From: Kappaphycus alvarezii
Lineage: Eukaryota; Rhodophyta; Florideophyceae; Gigartinales; Solieriaceae
DNA: 64,000 nt
Direction: 5' to 3'
Assembly: GCA_002205965.3 (NCBI GenBank)
Contig: NADL03000705.1
Span: forward strand, 1,116,001-1,180,000
The notes under the pieces were generated by a model. It ran no database searches and was not told where the DNA came from. It saw only the letters and a program-made list of their open reading frames with translations. Below are positions 23,890-34,400 of the stretch, in pieces. The position numbers were made by a program, and so were the translations under genes. Every line of letters begins with the position of its first letter. Positions within the stretch are counted from its first letter, which is position 1.

Positions 23890-24712
23890 ATGCCGAAAGC
23901 GAGAGCACCGAACACGTGGAGATCAAATGAAATTTTGTGGAAGAAATGGCTGGTATTCTGTTCTCAAGATGGTATTGACCCGCTCTCTGGAAATGAAGGT
24001 GCTGTCCTTCGGTATCTGGGTTGGCTCTTCGAGGAAAACAAGATTAGTGCGGGTCAGTACGCAACTACCTCTCGGCTGTCACTACGGCGCATACTCGTAT
24101 TGGGCGGTCTCTGGCACTCACACCACTCATTCAATTGGCTGTGGATGCCTTTCAACAAGGGACAGGGACCGAAAGTTGCTCTCAGACCCGCTTACAGAGC
24201 GGCGTGCTCTGCCAAGCTCAGTTGCTCGTCGAATCTTCGCTCTCGCACTCGCGTCTCCGGACACTGATCTCGAATTTCTACGCAACGCCTGTGCCGTACT
24301 CGTCAGCTACATTTTCTTTGAACGTGGCGAAGCTGGGGTGTCTCTGTTGCTGACCAACATCACTGTCACTCCGGATTCAATCAACATCGCCATCGCACTA
24401 CGCAAGAATCGTAACCGGGTTGCTCATACTCTTGCTTACCGCCGAAATCCTCGCTTCGATACCAGCGTGATCGACCTGGTCTGTCGTTATGATACCTACG
24501 CCGCTCGAACCGATCCGGGAGCAAGTACTATTGGGCTTTACCTGGGACTCGTCTTTCTACGAGCGCAAGAACCATTACTCTTTGGCTACAGTCTTGTCTC
24601 GCTCGTGCTCAAGTCACACCTCCGCCTCAAGTCTCTTGGTCTTCGCACTCGCTGCGCATGGGTGCCGCATCAGAATGTGCAGCGATTGGGGTTCAGGAAT
24701 ATCGGATATTGA
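23890..24712 (+). CDS. Tyrosine recombinase region of the DIRS-order element
   Basis: Begins MPKARAPNTWRSNEILWKKW, a core-binding (SAM-like) N-terminal domain with EGAVLRYLGWLFEENKISAG. Downstream are RRIFALALASPDTDLEFLRN, TPDSINIAIALRKNRNRVAH and a C-terminal end near 24,720-24,770 containing DWSAGRTFRESYLDARVM, the usual closing segment of DIRS/Ngaro recombinases. It would join the circular DNA to the chromosome. Catalytic Arg/His/Tyr residues were not assigned one by one. Confidence 0.65.
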
Positions 24713-24855
24713 TATGGGGGATTGGTCGGCTGGACGCACATTCCGCGAGTCTTATCTGGATGCTAGGGTGATGCAATGTGATGATTCGTTCTTTTTCTTC
24801 GGTCACTTGCTGTGACCTCACTCTCGTTATCACGTACCTCCGGTACATTTGGTTT

Positions 24856-25142
24856 TCTCTATTGTTTTAATTCGGTGGAATGATTGGAAAATTATGGGTG
24901 AATATGATAGGGGGCTTCGACGTGGCTGTGATCCACAACTGGAAGCAAGTCACGCTGTCACGTCTGCATCTCGGTTGCATTTGCATCCGCCGGACTGTAA
25001 GCCACTCGAGATAAGGCCACGTTGGCAGCTACCGTTGCTCAAGGACTTGATGTGCGATCAGAACCCGTCGACAGGTCTATATAACCGACAACTTGGAAAC
25101 CTTTGGCACAACTTCTGGTCCCTCAAGTCGTCGCTTGTTCTC
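24856..25142 (+). repeat. Internal B1-A2 repeats of the retrotransposon
   Basis: B1 (tctctattgttttaattcg, 24,856-24,874) abuts A2 (24,874-25,142), overlapping by one G. The B word recurs once, at the right end (25,879-25,897). This junction is the expected template site for forming the circular intermediate. Confidence 0.8.
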
Positions 25143-25878
25143 CCGCCTCCCTCCACTCATCCTTCATGGCCCAATCACAAGCCGTCTTTTGTTCTTGATT
25201 TATGTTATGCTTTATTTATGATTCGTTATTTATGGAATTCTGATTACGCAAACGCAGCAACTGGTGGAAGTTTGATTTGGTTCTGGTCAGAGGATCATCA
25301 CGCATAATGGTCACGGGCGTATGACCGCGCTACTCTCCTTACAACTCTTGCGACGCGAACACACCAAATCTAAAGAGTTTACCCAAGCGTACGCATGATG
25401 GAACGAATGGAACCGGACAAGGATCTCAGCGTCTGGGAGACACGCCGATCAACTCATCCAAATTCCACCAATCCATTACTCCCGGTCATATGTCTCGGTC
25501 CACAGCTCACCTGCCCTCTCGCTGGAACATCTTCCCCTACGTGTGCTCCCAGGCCGGCCATTGCTGGCAGCGTACGTGCACTCAAGACAAGTAAGGTTGG
25601 CACCAAACGGAAGCTGTCACACTACACCCTTTGAGGTACCATCCCCGGAAGAAGCGCCCGCGCCCATAGCCGCTGTACAGCAGCATCCGGAATTCGAGTG
25701 CAAGCATTTTTAACCCTGCCTTCACCATTCGTCTCGAGCAAACGTTCAACACGAAGGTTCAAATCAATCCCAACTACTGGAGCAAGTAAGCTGCATAAGT
25801 TATCCCTGTTTGCTGTAATGCGTACTTATTAGTTATCCCCGTTGCTGTTAGCTATTTGCTTTGATAAAGTGTTATGTG
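25143..25878 (+). other. Unique segment between A2 and B2
   Basis: About 735 bases lie between A2 and the terminal B2 word, whereas a minimal A1-ORF-B1-A2-B2 layout would have these adjacent. One 79-codon frame (25,395-25,634) has no recognised family. It may be 3' UTR, a captured segment or an eroded gene. No match to the rest of the element was found by eye. Confidence 0.45.
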
Positions 25879-25897
25879 TCTCTATTGTTTTAATTCG

Positions 25898-26330
25898 CAT
25901 CAGAAATAGGGTACAGTACACCGGAATCGCCCGCCAACACCCAAAATTTAAGCAAATCAGCCTCCAATCGACCAATCACAGACGGTTGTGTAGAAATGGC
26001 CATAGCTCAAGCCAGTTCTATTCTAGGGTGCACTGTACAGTACTGTACATTTCAACAACAAAATGGGTAAAATTCTTTGAAAATTCTTGCTGTTATAATT
26101 TGGCATTGCCTGACTTTTGCAATTTGGAACATAAGCAAACCTATTTTTCAATAATTGAAACACCAATTTTTTCCCTTAAAGAAATTTCAAGACTGAAACT
26201 TAACTTTACTTCATTGAGTATCTATCGTTACACTGCAGGACTGACTATACGGCTAAGAACTAACCGGATGTTCCACGTCAGGCACGTGCAGTGGGGCTCG
26301 CAATAGAATCGCCATTGCAACAGAAGACCA
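25898..26330. other. Spacer
   Basis: AT-rich sequence with one TACTGTAC cluster at 26,033-26,048. A 154-codon plus frame covering 25,842-26,306 straddles the element boundary and has no family resemblance. Confidence 0.35.
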
Positions 26331-26512
26331 CAGAGTGCAACTAATGCGCTGATAAATACGTCTGCGGATCACTGCCGTGGTTGTGTGAACTTCTCTGCGA
26401 TGCGCGGGATGAAGTCTTCGATGAACAGAATAGAGGCGGGGGATGTGGCACCCAAGGAGTCGAAAGCCAGGGCTGAAACTTGAAGTTCGGTTCCTGGAGG
26501 TGTTGTGCGAGG
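26330..26512 (-). mobile_element. LINE-like fragment, endonuclease-like C-terminus
   Basis: Minus strand reads VSALAFDSLGATSPASILFI then EDFIPRIAEKFTQPRQ, the same (V/L)-x-LAFDSLG signature as at 20.2-20.5 kb. Short, truncated on both sides. Confidence 0.45.
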
Positions 26513-26599
26513 GGGTGTGGAGACTACGCTAAATTAAGTACTAGAATGGACAAAATTGCCTAGTGTGAGCAAGCACACAGCGCATTTTGTCTATCTGTT

Positions 26600-27140
26600 C
26601 CAACAGGGGGAAATGTGGGAAATTTGAAGTGTTTTTAATGCATGAAAAATATGGTCAGCTGCTCCCTGAGGGATGTCGTGATGGTAAAGGCTTACAATGT
26701 AAAGGATTGGCGGAACCGTCAAAACGCTAGAAAACTGACTGGAGGCCGGCCAACAGGTATGCTGCACTGGACATCGCTGCTGCTGCTGCTGCATGAGGCT
26801 GTGTTAAGACTTCTTTGACCTTTGCGTAGGTCTCCCTTGCCCTCGTAGCGACGTTGCGTGCGAAGTCGGTTAACAACGCGTGGGCGTCCGGTGCCATCCT
26901 CCGAGGGTAGAGATAGGGACGGGCACCAGCCTACTTCCGGCGGAAGACGCGACAAAGGACTCGTATCTCCTTTGTTTCGCCGTCCTTGCCGCGATAAGCG
27001 AGATGAGTGGGTTTGATGTACCCACGCTCCTGTTCGAGGGCGCTAGGGGGGTTGAAGAAGGTGACATCGAACCATATTGAGAATTCCCTTGGTTAAATGC
27101 TAGTGTTAAGGCCGAAAATGGGGTGCACTTGACCAATCTT
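26600..27140 (-). mobile_element. LINE-like element, 5'-truncated 3' end with tail
   Basis: Clearest copy of the family. From high to low coordinates the minus strand encodes NPLISLIAARTAKQRRYESF, ASSAGSRLVPVPISTLGGWH, ALLTDFARNVATRARETYAK, VKEVLTQPHAAAAAA and MSSAAYLLAGLQS, then a spacer and the tail (26,600-26,685; PYFSCIK if read as protein). Some of these blocks are in different frames. 5' truncation is typical of LINE insertion by target-primed reverse transcription. Confidence 0.5.
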
Positions 27141-27159
27141 TCGCTCCTGGGAACCCTAT

Positions 27160-27320
27160 GAAGGTATATGCGGTGATTTAATATTTGAAAGATATGGTCG
27201 GTTGTTGCCCGGAATATCCTACAGGGTGCGCAGTAATACCTCTGAAATTACCCTAAAAAGCCGGCTCAAGGTCCTCAGCAGACAGGCTGCGTTGGACATT
27301 ACGGCCGCGACAGCGTGCCT
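27160..27320 (-). mobile_element. LINE-like element, very short 3' end
   Basis: Tail module at 27,172-27,220 (minus strand CCGACCATATCTTTCAAATA, the best match to consensus) preceded by VMSNAACLLRTLSRLF, the last part of the C-terminal coding block. Only about 150 bases are left: an extreme 5' truncation, directly behind the copy at 26.6-27.1 kb. Confidence 0.5.
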
Positions 27321-27345
27321 CTGAGTAAGTACAGTACGGAATATC

Positions 27346-27369
27346 AAGAAGAAGAAGAAGAAGAAGAAA
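27346..27369. repeat. (GAA)n microsatellite
   Basis: Eight or so GAA/AAG units. Lies just beyond the 5' side of the short LINE 3' end. Confidence 0.8.
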
Positions 27370-27837
27370 CTTTACCAAGCAGGAAAGGGGAGGCTAGCGG
27401 CCCTGAAAAGGGGAGAAATCTATCCGAGCCAGAGAGCAGTTGACTAGTCGTCGGTTGATCGCAACAGAAGTTGGTTGTTGTATGAGCGAAGTAATAATCG
27501 TAAACAAGGGATCGCGCTCGGAATATCAAGAGTTAAGTACAATATTCTTGTTATTATTAATAAAACTATACGAAAAACATTCCTCTCATATCGATATACT
27601 GTCCCTTAATAGTACCGATTTGTGCGGGTACTAGAAGGGGTTATCTATTGTAACTTCTTTTTTTAAAACTATTCAACCCTCGTTTGTTTCCTACCGCTAC
27701 CAATTAGACCCGCCAATCCTTCACTTTGACTCAATCCTTAGCAACCATGGTGGTCTCTCTCCGTCCTTAGTGGCCCCGCAGGCCTTCAACCCCTCCCTTT
27801 GAGTGACAGGAAGGTTGAACTTTTAGCAGTCACTGAG

Positions 27838-27972
27838 GGCATTGCCCCTTTGAACTTCGAACTAAGCACGAAAGTCCAAAGAGACAAGAGAAACCTGCAG
27901 TATAATGGGTATTGCTCCTTTGAACCTCGGTATGCACACCGTAAGTCCAAGGAGACAAGGGACGCCACTGAT
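27838..27972. repeat. Imperfect tandem duplication, period about 69 bp
   Basis: Two copies starting GGGCATTGCCCCTTTGAAC (27,838) and GGGTATTGCTCCTTTGAAC (27,907), both followed by AAGTCCAA(A/G)GAGACAAG. Both strands are open across it for about 90 codons, but repeat structure makes a gene doubtful. Confidence 0.6.
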
Positions 27973-28199
27973 TTGAGAAAAGCAGACAGGACAAGGCAAC
28001 GTGGTTTTTGCGGTAGTGTTTGGGATGTTGAGGTGTTGGAGTGTTGGTGTTCCCTAAAGCAATTTTTAATCTTCGATTCATAGAAGTATAGTTTTATTCC
28101 ACCAGATCTGGCTCGTGCTGTTGAACTCAAGAACGATGGAGAAGCTAGACAAGCAGTGATGGCCAGCACTATTTGGCAATTGTATGGTAGGGGCAATAT

Positions 28200-31199
28200 A
28201 ATATAAATGTTGACAATGACCAGTAACTAAATAGTGTAAAAAACATTGCCATTGGTAGGGAACTTTTCATTTCAGGATAAAATTAGGGATTGGTGAAATT
28301 ATTCACAAACAGTGCTTTAATGGCCTTTTTAGTGCCTCTATTGCTTAATCAGTACTCCCAAATAGTAAATACCAAGAAATAATCACTGCACCGACGATAG
28401 CAACGGCAACAGCAGATATAAGACCCTTATTTTCTTAAAAATAGCGCTCTAAATTAGACCGCAAGAATAGATTGTTTCAAAAATATGTGGGAATAATTTT
28501 CAAAATATATTAGAATAATAATCATTTCACGTCCATTTACCAAAAAATACAAAATTTAGAATTAAAAATTAGATATTTTCATTGCGTTGAAAATTTAAAT
28601 TTTTCATGGTTATACTCGCGAGGGCCTACTTTAACCCTTCTTAATAGCATTAACATCGGCAATATTATTCCCTACAGTATTTCAATTCCATATAGCACTA
28701 CCATTCTCTTAGCTAATAGTATTCTTAGGAAAGCAATTCCCTGTATTTCTATTCGGCTCAAAAATGAGTTCTATCCGCTATAGAAACTTTTTTATTTCTG
28801 GAGATCGGTCTACCCTATCCACTCTGATGATGCTGGCGTCCTTAAAACTTCTACGCAAGCTGGTACTGGTGCGAGGCGCCGCTTTGAGGATTAAAATGGA
28901 AAGTCAGCCAGTCCTATCTTTACTGACGTTGAAATTGAAACTTAAAGAGGTCCTATTTATATAAAGATGCAGAATTTGCAAGAGCGTTCAAAGCGATCGG
29001 AAGAGGCCCACGAATATCAATATGCAATTCTCTTCCAAACACAAAGCCATTGATATCAGAAAGCCATACGGCACTCCAAACTGTAGGTTGGTGTTGATTG
29101 GCCATAAGACACAGAGAGATTTGCCTCGATGTTTCAAGCAAAAGTACCGAAAAATGGATCAGTATAGTCAAAGTTTCTTACCATATGTGAAGCGGGGTAA
29201 ATGTGGGATGATTTAATGTTTGAGAGATACGGTCTGTTGTGCAGCGTGGATTTCTGTGAACCAGGGGCTTTTTTCAATTGTCGAGGATAAAGGATTCAGG
29301 AAAATTTTGAATAAGTTCTCTCCAAAATTACACGTTATGAGTAGTTAGTCTGTATCCAGGAGCTCGCATCGGGCCGAGAAATATGTGGATGCTGCGACCT
29401 TGAAATAATTGGAGAAAGTACACGTGGTAGAGGCCAAGACAGATGTTTGGACACTGAAAATAATACAGTCTATTCTTCTTTTACTCTTGCATTTATAGGC
29501 GAGAACTGAGAATTTCAGAACAATTTACGGTCTGCTTAAAGCTGAACGGAAGTCACACTGGAAAAGAGATACCTTAGTTTCTAATGGAAACTACCAAAAA
29601 GGTTGGAATAACCAAGAAAGTAGAATTTTTGACGACAGGTAGGCACCAAATGCTACAAAGCTAGCCAACTTGACAACTTAAGAGGTTGAAAATTTTGAAT
29701 TATCCTTATGAATCCGATCTCACAGAAACAGGGATCATGCAAGAAGACATCGTTGCTGACAACTCTGAAAGTGTAAGGGAAAAATTGTAAGAGGATTAAA
29801 AATATCCTTGATGTTTTCGAGTAATACCCCTAATTTGAATATAGAAACGGACGTTACGTCTTTTGTTGATAGAAAAGATGGCAATTACTCGTATTAATTC
29901 ATATATGGTACCATTTGAGAGACTAACCTGAATGAAATTTTCGTCTGAAACGATCTTTAAGTTACAACGCTTACCGAACACTGGTTGACTCCTTTCGGTG
30001 ACTATCAGGAAACAATAATTTCCTATAATCGCAGCGACCTTCGTATTCAGCTTTCCTAGAATAAAATTGCTCGTGCAGCTCATTCATCCCAGCTCTCTGT
30101 CAAAAAATAATTCGGCAGAGCAGAATTTTCAAAAGCTATTTCAAATATACCCGAAACTATAAAATTACCCAAGAAGCCTCCAGTAGCTGAAATGTACTTA
30201 TTGAAAGAAACGAAAGCTGGAAAGATAAAAGTTCTTCGGCCAATCGTCGATGTGCCAACTAGGTAGAGTCTACTGTAGGTATGATTGAAAGATTCTCAAC
30301 TATGAAACCATGCCTTACCGCGGCAATTGACAAGCTATATTAAAATAATGTCACATAGACTGGAAGTTGACCAGGGGAAACCGTCTCCACGAAAAACACT
30401 TAAATTAAGATTAATTCTTGAAATCATGACCTCAATCGAATACAGCAAGCCATTCTTGGCAAGGAGGCAGGATCTAATATGCATTTAAAGGATGTTTGTA
30501 CTGCAGAAATCTTAAGGCAAATACGGGAAATTCAGTAACTACCGAATCATAACTCTTCTATTCATGAAATAGCATCTAGTATTTCAAGGTTGGGTCTTGA
30601 CACAAGGCCCAAAAAAACTCCGAATGTCCCATTGAAAAAATTCGCGCATGTTGCATCTCTTTTGACTACGCAGTTCAATAATTTGAAACAGAATTCCTTC
30701 ATGTGCGGGGACGAGGTATATCATCAACTTAGAGATTTGAATGATGTGAAACTGATTACTGCAATGAACCGAGAATAGTTTTCCTATCAAAACAATTGCC
30801 CGTGCGACCGTTTAAAATATGACGGCCCATAGCCCCAAACGAGGCGATCAAAGTCGTGTACCCGTCGGAGACCCAACCGGTTTACAACGAGAGAACTGCA
30901 TTACTCAATGTATCCATGGGCTCTAATGAATTCATAAGGCAGTTCTTGACAGTACAAATCCACTCTTTGAAACCATCTATGCAAACCGTCGTGGAACTAA
31001 AAGACGCACAGCTGATGAAAATTGAAAAACAGATTTAAAAAGTATTGGAAAACTATTTAATTTGTTTTCAAAATCGAATAAATAGATGATAAATTGTGGA
31101 GCAATATTTTATCAGAGGCCCACAATTTGTATTTATTCTGAATCATCGATGAATAATTTTATCTAATTTTCACTGGCCCAGATTTTTTATTGTACTACA
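28200..31199 (+). mobile_element. Decayed internal region, probably of a Copia element
   Basis: AT-rich sequence without intact genes. The last 160 bases (about 31,040-31,199) are clearly similar to the region just inside the 3' LTR of the minus-strand Copia element (reverse complement of 42,893-43,050), which fixes this as the internal 3' part of a related plus-strand element. Further upstream, coding resemblance is too weak to name domains. Old and heavily broken. No matching 5' LTR was found, so the left limit is arbitrary. Confidence 0.35.
29190..29255 (-). mobile_element. LINE 3' tail module, isolated
   Basis: Plus strand has GGGATGATTTAATGTTTGAG then AGATACGGTC, a diverged copy of the shared tail. 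No coding block was matched on its 5' side. Minimal insertion or remnant. Confidence 0.35.
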
Positions 31200-31550
31200 T
31201 TTGAAGCCATTTTTACGTCTTTCAGCTGGGTTTTAAATTCTACAGTTATAATGAATGTAAATTATAAAACCAGAAAATTATTATTTTGATTAACACTCAC
31301 CTTGAGAATTATTATATAATTATTACTGAGCATGAATTTGGTCAAAAAAAATTATGCTGCTGGAATCATCTTTGTAGCATTTCTACTCTGAGCTACAGTA
31401 TAAAAGTCTTAGGCTGCTGGAAAATTTTAGTAAGCCTCGGGCCGTAGCTACCCCCGTCGATCAGCGAACAATAAATACTGATGTACTTATTATTATTTTC
31501 AGTCCTAGTAAGGTAATTTTATTTTCCTTTGGACTTGCTTTAATTTTCAC
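31200..31550 (+). repeat. Copia LTR (3' LTR of the plus-strand element)
   Basis: About 350 bases alignable by eye with the two LTRs of the minus-strand element at 41.2-42.9 kb and 47.5-47.9 kb: shared words include GAGCATGAATTTGGTC, CTTAGGCTG...GAAAATTTT and CCCCGTCGATCA. Clearly diverged from both, so this copy is older or from a sister subfamily. Confidence 0.7.
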
Positions 31551-31689
31551 GTAGGTCTCCTTTGGGATTTTTCATAACTTATTCGGGTTATACAAGTTAG
31601 GTTACCTCCTCCATGTTGCGAAGCCATCGTGAGCAATGCACGGAGCAGAGTAATTCCACAAAACGAAAGAACATGAATCCAGAACTCTG

Positions 31690-32200
31690 GCAGGATGCGT
31701 TCATGAAACTAAAGTCTTTACGGAGCTACAACTGTCGCTCCAATGTATCAAGGACAAGAAGTTAAGGAACGGGATTGGCCTGAAGTCAGCCAAGAACATC
31801 ACTGCAGCCGCTTTCATTGCTTCTAGCTCCCTAGCAAACAAGCTATTTGAGCGATGTCTGCCGTCTTTAGAGACCGGCTCGGCAACATAACAAGAAGCCG
31901 AAACGCCATTCAACCTACAGAAATCATCTTGCCACACTGTAGATAGGCTTCCTTTCAGTATGTTATGCTAAAAACCCACGTCAGAAAAGAAACCGAGTAA
32001 TGCAGTCCAACCCGCAGTGTACGAAGAGCTTCCTTTGGAAAAATGCTGTTAAAAGCCTTCCGGGCGTCAATAAACCTTCGGGGAGCCAAGGAATAGTTTC
32101 AACTGTCCACTACACGGGAAAGATATCCATTTAACGTCTATCTACTGCGTGCAACGATTTGGGCAGATGAAAACTGCCTGTCCAGCTGATTAAAAGCCCT
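31690..32200 (-). mobile_element. LINE-like reverse transcriptase fragment
   Basis: Minus strand near 32,050 reads RFIDARKAFNSIFPKEALRT, the motif A block of LINE-like reverse transcriptases (D-A-x-x-A-F/I-N-S-I). Further pieces toward 31,700 are frame-broken. It is distinct in sequence from, but the same type as, the plus-strand reverse transcriptase at 59.2 kb (DARNAINSIERA). Confidence 0.5.
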
Positions 32201-34400
32201 TCGATCCTGTGCCAAAGAGGGATGAGTGGATCGCGGCATTCCAATCCTCGTTAATGGGTTGGATGCAAGGAATTTCTTTCGTGTTAACTGGCTGTACGTG
32301 TGGGTACTTAAATCTCAGACTGCAATTAAAGACGTGGTTGCTGTTCTACTGCCGAATAATACTGCTCCCTCCCGCTTCGAAATGTCAGAAGGGGAAAATG
32401 ACAATTATGGATCAGTATGGTGATTGCGCACTGTGATGTACCAATAGATCCACCCGTGGGTGGCAGCATGACTCGCAAACACGGCTGTTTGCCACAAAAA
32501 TCTCAAAAGCCCCCAGAAATCCTGTCTTCGAGCTCCCACAACGTGGCCATGCAACTTACCGGGACATCAATGCGCTTGGAGAGGACTGGGGCACAGAATA
32601 CTTTGACACCACTGTCATGCATCCCTTGACAATGGCCCTCCTCCCCCCTTGCACGATGCCTACTCAAGCCCCTTTGTCATCCCCGCCTTGGGAGTGATAC
32701 TCGCTTTGACGACCTAATTCCAGCAAAAGGTCCTGGGCATCGCTTCTCTGACCTTCTACTCTCCACATTGGAGGGCTCGGACACGGCTGCCTGGGACTTC
32801 GCCAACCTATTTGCGACTTTCATTGTCGCAGGTGCAGCTTTTGTGATCGTTGATGCGCGACAATCACTTTTTGCTCTTCACGCGCCGAGACTAGTCCAGA
32901 ATAATGCCAGCTGTTTGTTGGAAGTAATTTTAAGCGAATCTTAATGCCACAGCAAGTACGTTCTAGGGAACCTACGTTCTCATGGTATATCAGTCACTAT
33001 GAAAATTATGCATTGTCCCTGTAAACTCTAGCTCTACCCCACCTATCATTGATGCTTCACAATAATAGATTCCACTTACCCCCATGGGACCAAGTAAGTT
33101 TAATATTTATTGAATAACTTCACAAAGGGCCTTAAGTAAGCGATAAGGTTTTGCGGCCGCCGACCTGGGCCGGGGCGCAGCTGAGGAATTGTAAGTACGG
33201 GGTTAAGGAAGGGGTTAATGTTGAGCCAAAAAACACGGCGAGGAGAGCTTGAGAATTGTGGGATGTGCATAGTAGTATAAAGCCGAAGTACTGCCAATAA
33301 TGCACGGTACGCACTTCTTCATGGCCTCTGGAGATCAGTGCGCAAGGGCTGTTACATAGTCATATTCCATGTCACCTAGTCAGTTCGAATCAATTTAGGT
33401 ACAGTACAATATGTTAATTGCCAAAATACTGTGTGTGGGTGATATAGACACCCACACTATACACAGTCAAATAAGGTAATGATGCAATCACACTTTCGGG
33501 CTCCCCTTATAGTTATTGTTTCCTTTATTAGGCTCACCATGCTTAGACGAAGTCTAGTTCTTATCATACTGTAGTATCCCTTGTTGCCATACTTGGGTAG
33601 GTAGCAAAACGTTAGAATCTACACTGTTTCAAGGGCCCTCGGTCACCTACAAACCCAGTCCCGCTACCTTTAGTCAACGTAGGTTTTTCTGTACTAGTCT
33701 GCCTAAAGTAAAATAAATACCGTGGTTCAGCCGAGTAGCGGCCTGAACTAGTCAATTGTTTCACAAAGTTCTATCCAACCGGTCAAATCAATCGGGCTCT
33801 GTTATACAGACATGGGTGTCTAGAGTGCATTGGCTACCAGAGGGCACTTGCATTGCCTGCTAGTGCCACTATATGCACTGCAAACCGAGGGACACTATTA
33901 CTGCCATGCATTACAATTGTGGGCAACATGTGTTACCAGTAACTACAACTTTTTTTTCAAAAATAGTGCTTGACATCACTAGTTTTTGTACTTTAATGGG
34001 TGAATTTTACTCTTTTGCACTGCACTTTACAGAAAGTTACCGCCTATCGTATAGACTAGGACCGAGTTTACCTCATTAATTGGGACCAGGCCGATTAGAA
34101 CTCAGAGTTTCTGGCGGAACCGATTTTTTGGCGAATATTTTGGGACCTAATGACGTCAATTGGACTTAGATTTTTAACCTTAAGCGGGGAACTCGTGTCT
34201 TTACCAATGTTTTATGATGCTTTTATTAGGGGTTATATAAAAATTACATTGCATATATACTTGTTCCATAAAGCTGAGCTCATGTTGCTGTAATTGTACC
34301 ATAGTACATTAAATTATTTAATTTTATGCCTGTATTTGAGAGAAATTGGGACCTTTAATTAATGATTCAAGTGAGCCTGCTAAAGAGATTCAACCAGGCA
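32201..34400. other. Unassigned degenerate region
   Basis: About 2.2 kb. Frames at 32,209-32,640 (+) overlap in two phases and look like decayed coding sequence but match nothing I know. A hairpin-forming inverted repeat lies at 33,428-33,467. No gene supported. Confidence 0.35.
33428..33467. repeat. Imperfect inverted repeat (hairpin)
   Basis: Arms ACTGTGTGTGGGTG and CACCCACACTATACACAGT around ATATAGA. Downstream is not T-rich enough to be a simple terminator; it may mark the edge of an unrecognised element. Confidence 0.55.

Larger units (their letters stand above)
20654..25897 (+). mobile_element. DIRS-order tyrosine-recombinase retrotransposon (PAT/Ngaro-like)
   Basis: The element is bounded by split direct repeats: A1 (20,654-20,925), coding part, B1 (24,856-24,874), A2 (24,874-25,142), B2 (25,879-25,897). 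A1 and A2 are nearly identical apart from a few one- or two-base length differences. Parts in order: gag-like protein, reverse transcriptase, RNase H and tyrosine recombinase; there is no DDE integrase and no LTR. Split direct repeats plus a recombinase gene are the hallmark of PAT- and Ngaro-type members of the DIRS order, which integrate through a circular intermediate without target duplication. It is close to whole and young, with perhaps two or three breaks in the coding part, some of which could be normal frame overlaps. Confidence 0.8.

Noticed and set aside
28953-29171. Possible Copia integrase GPL motif on the minus strand (ELHIDIRGPLPI)
   Set aside because: No further integrase residues in either direction and opposite in strand to the adjacent Copia 3' end; kept only as unnamed debris.
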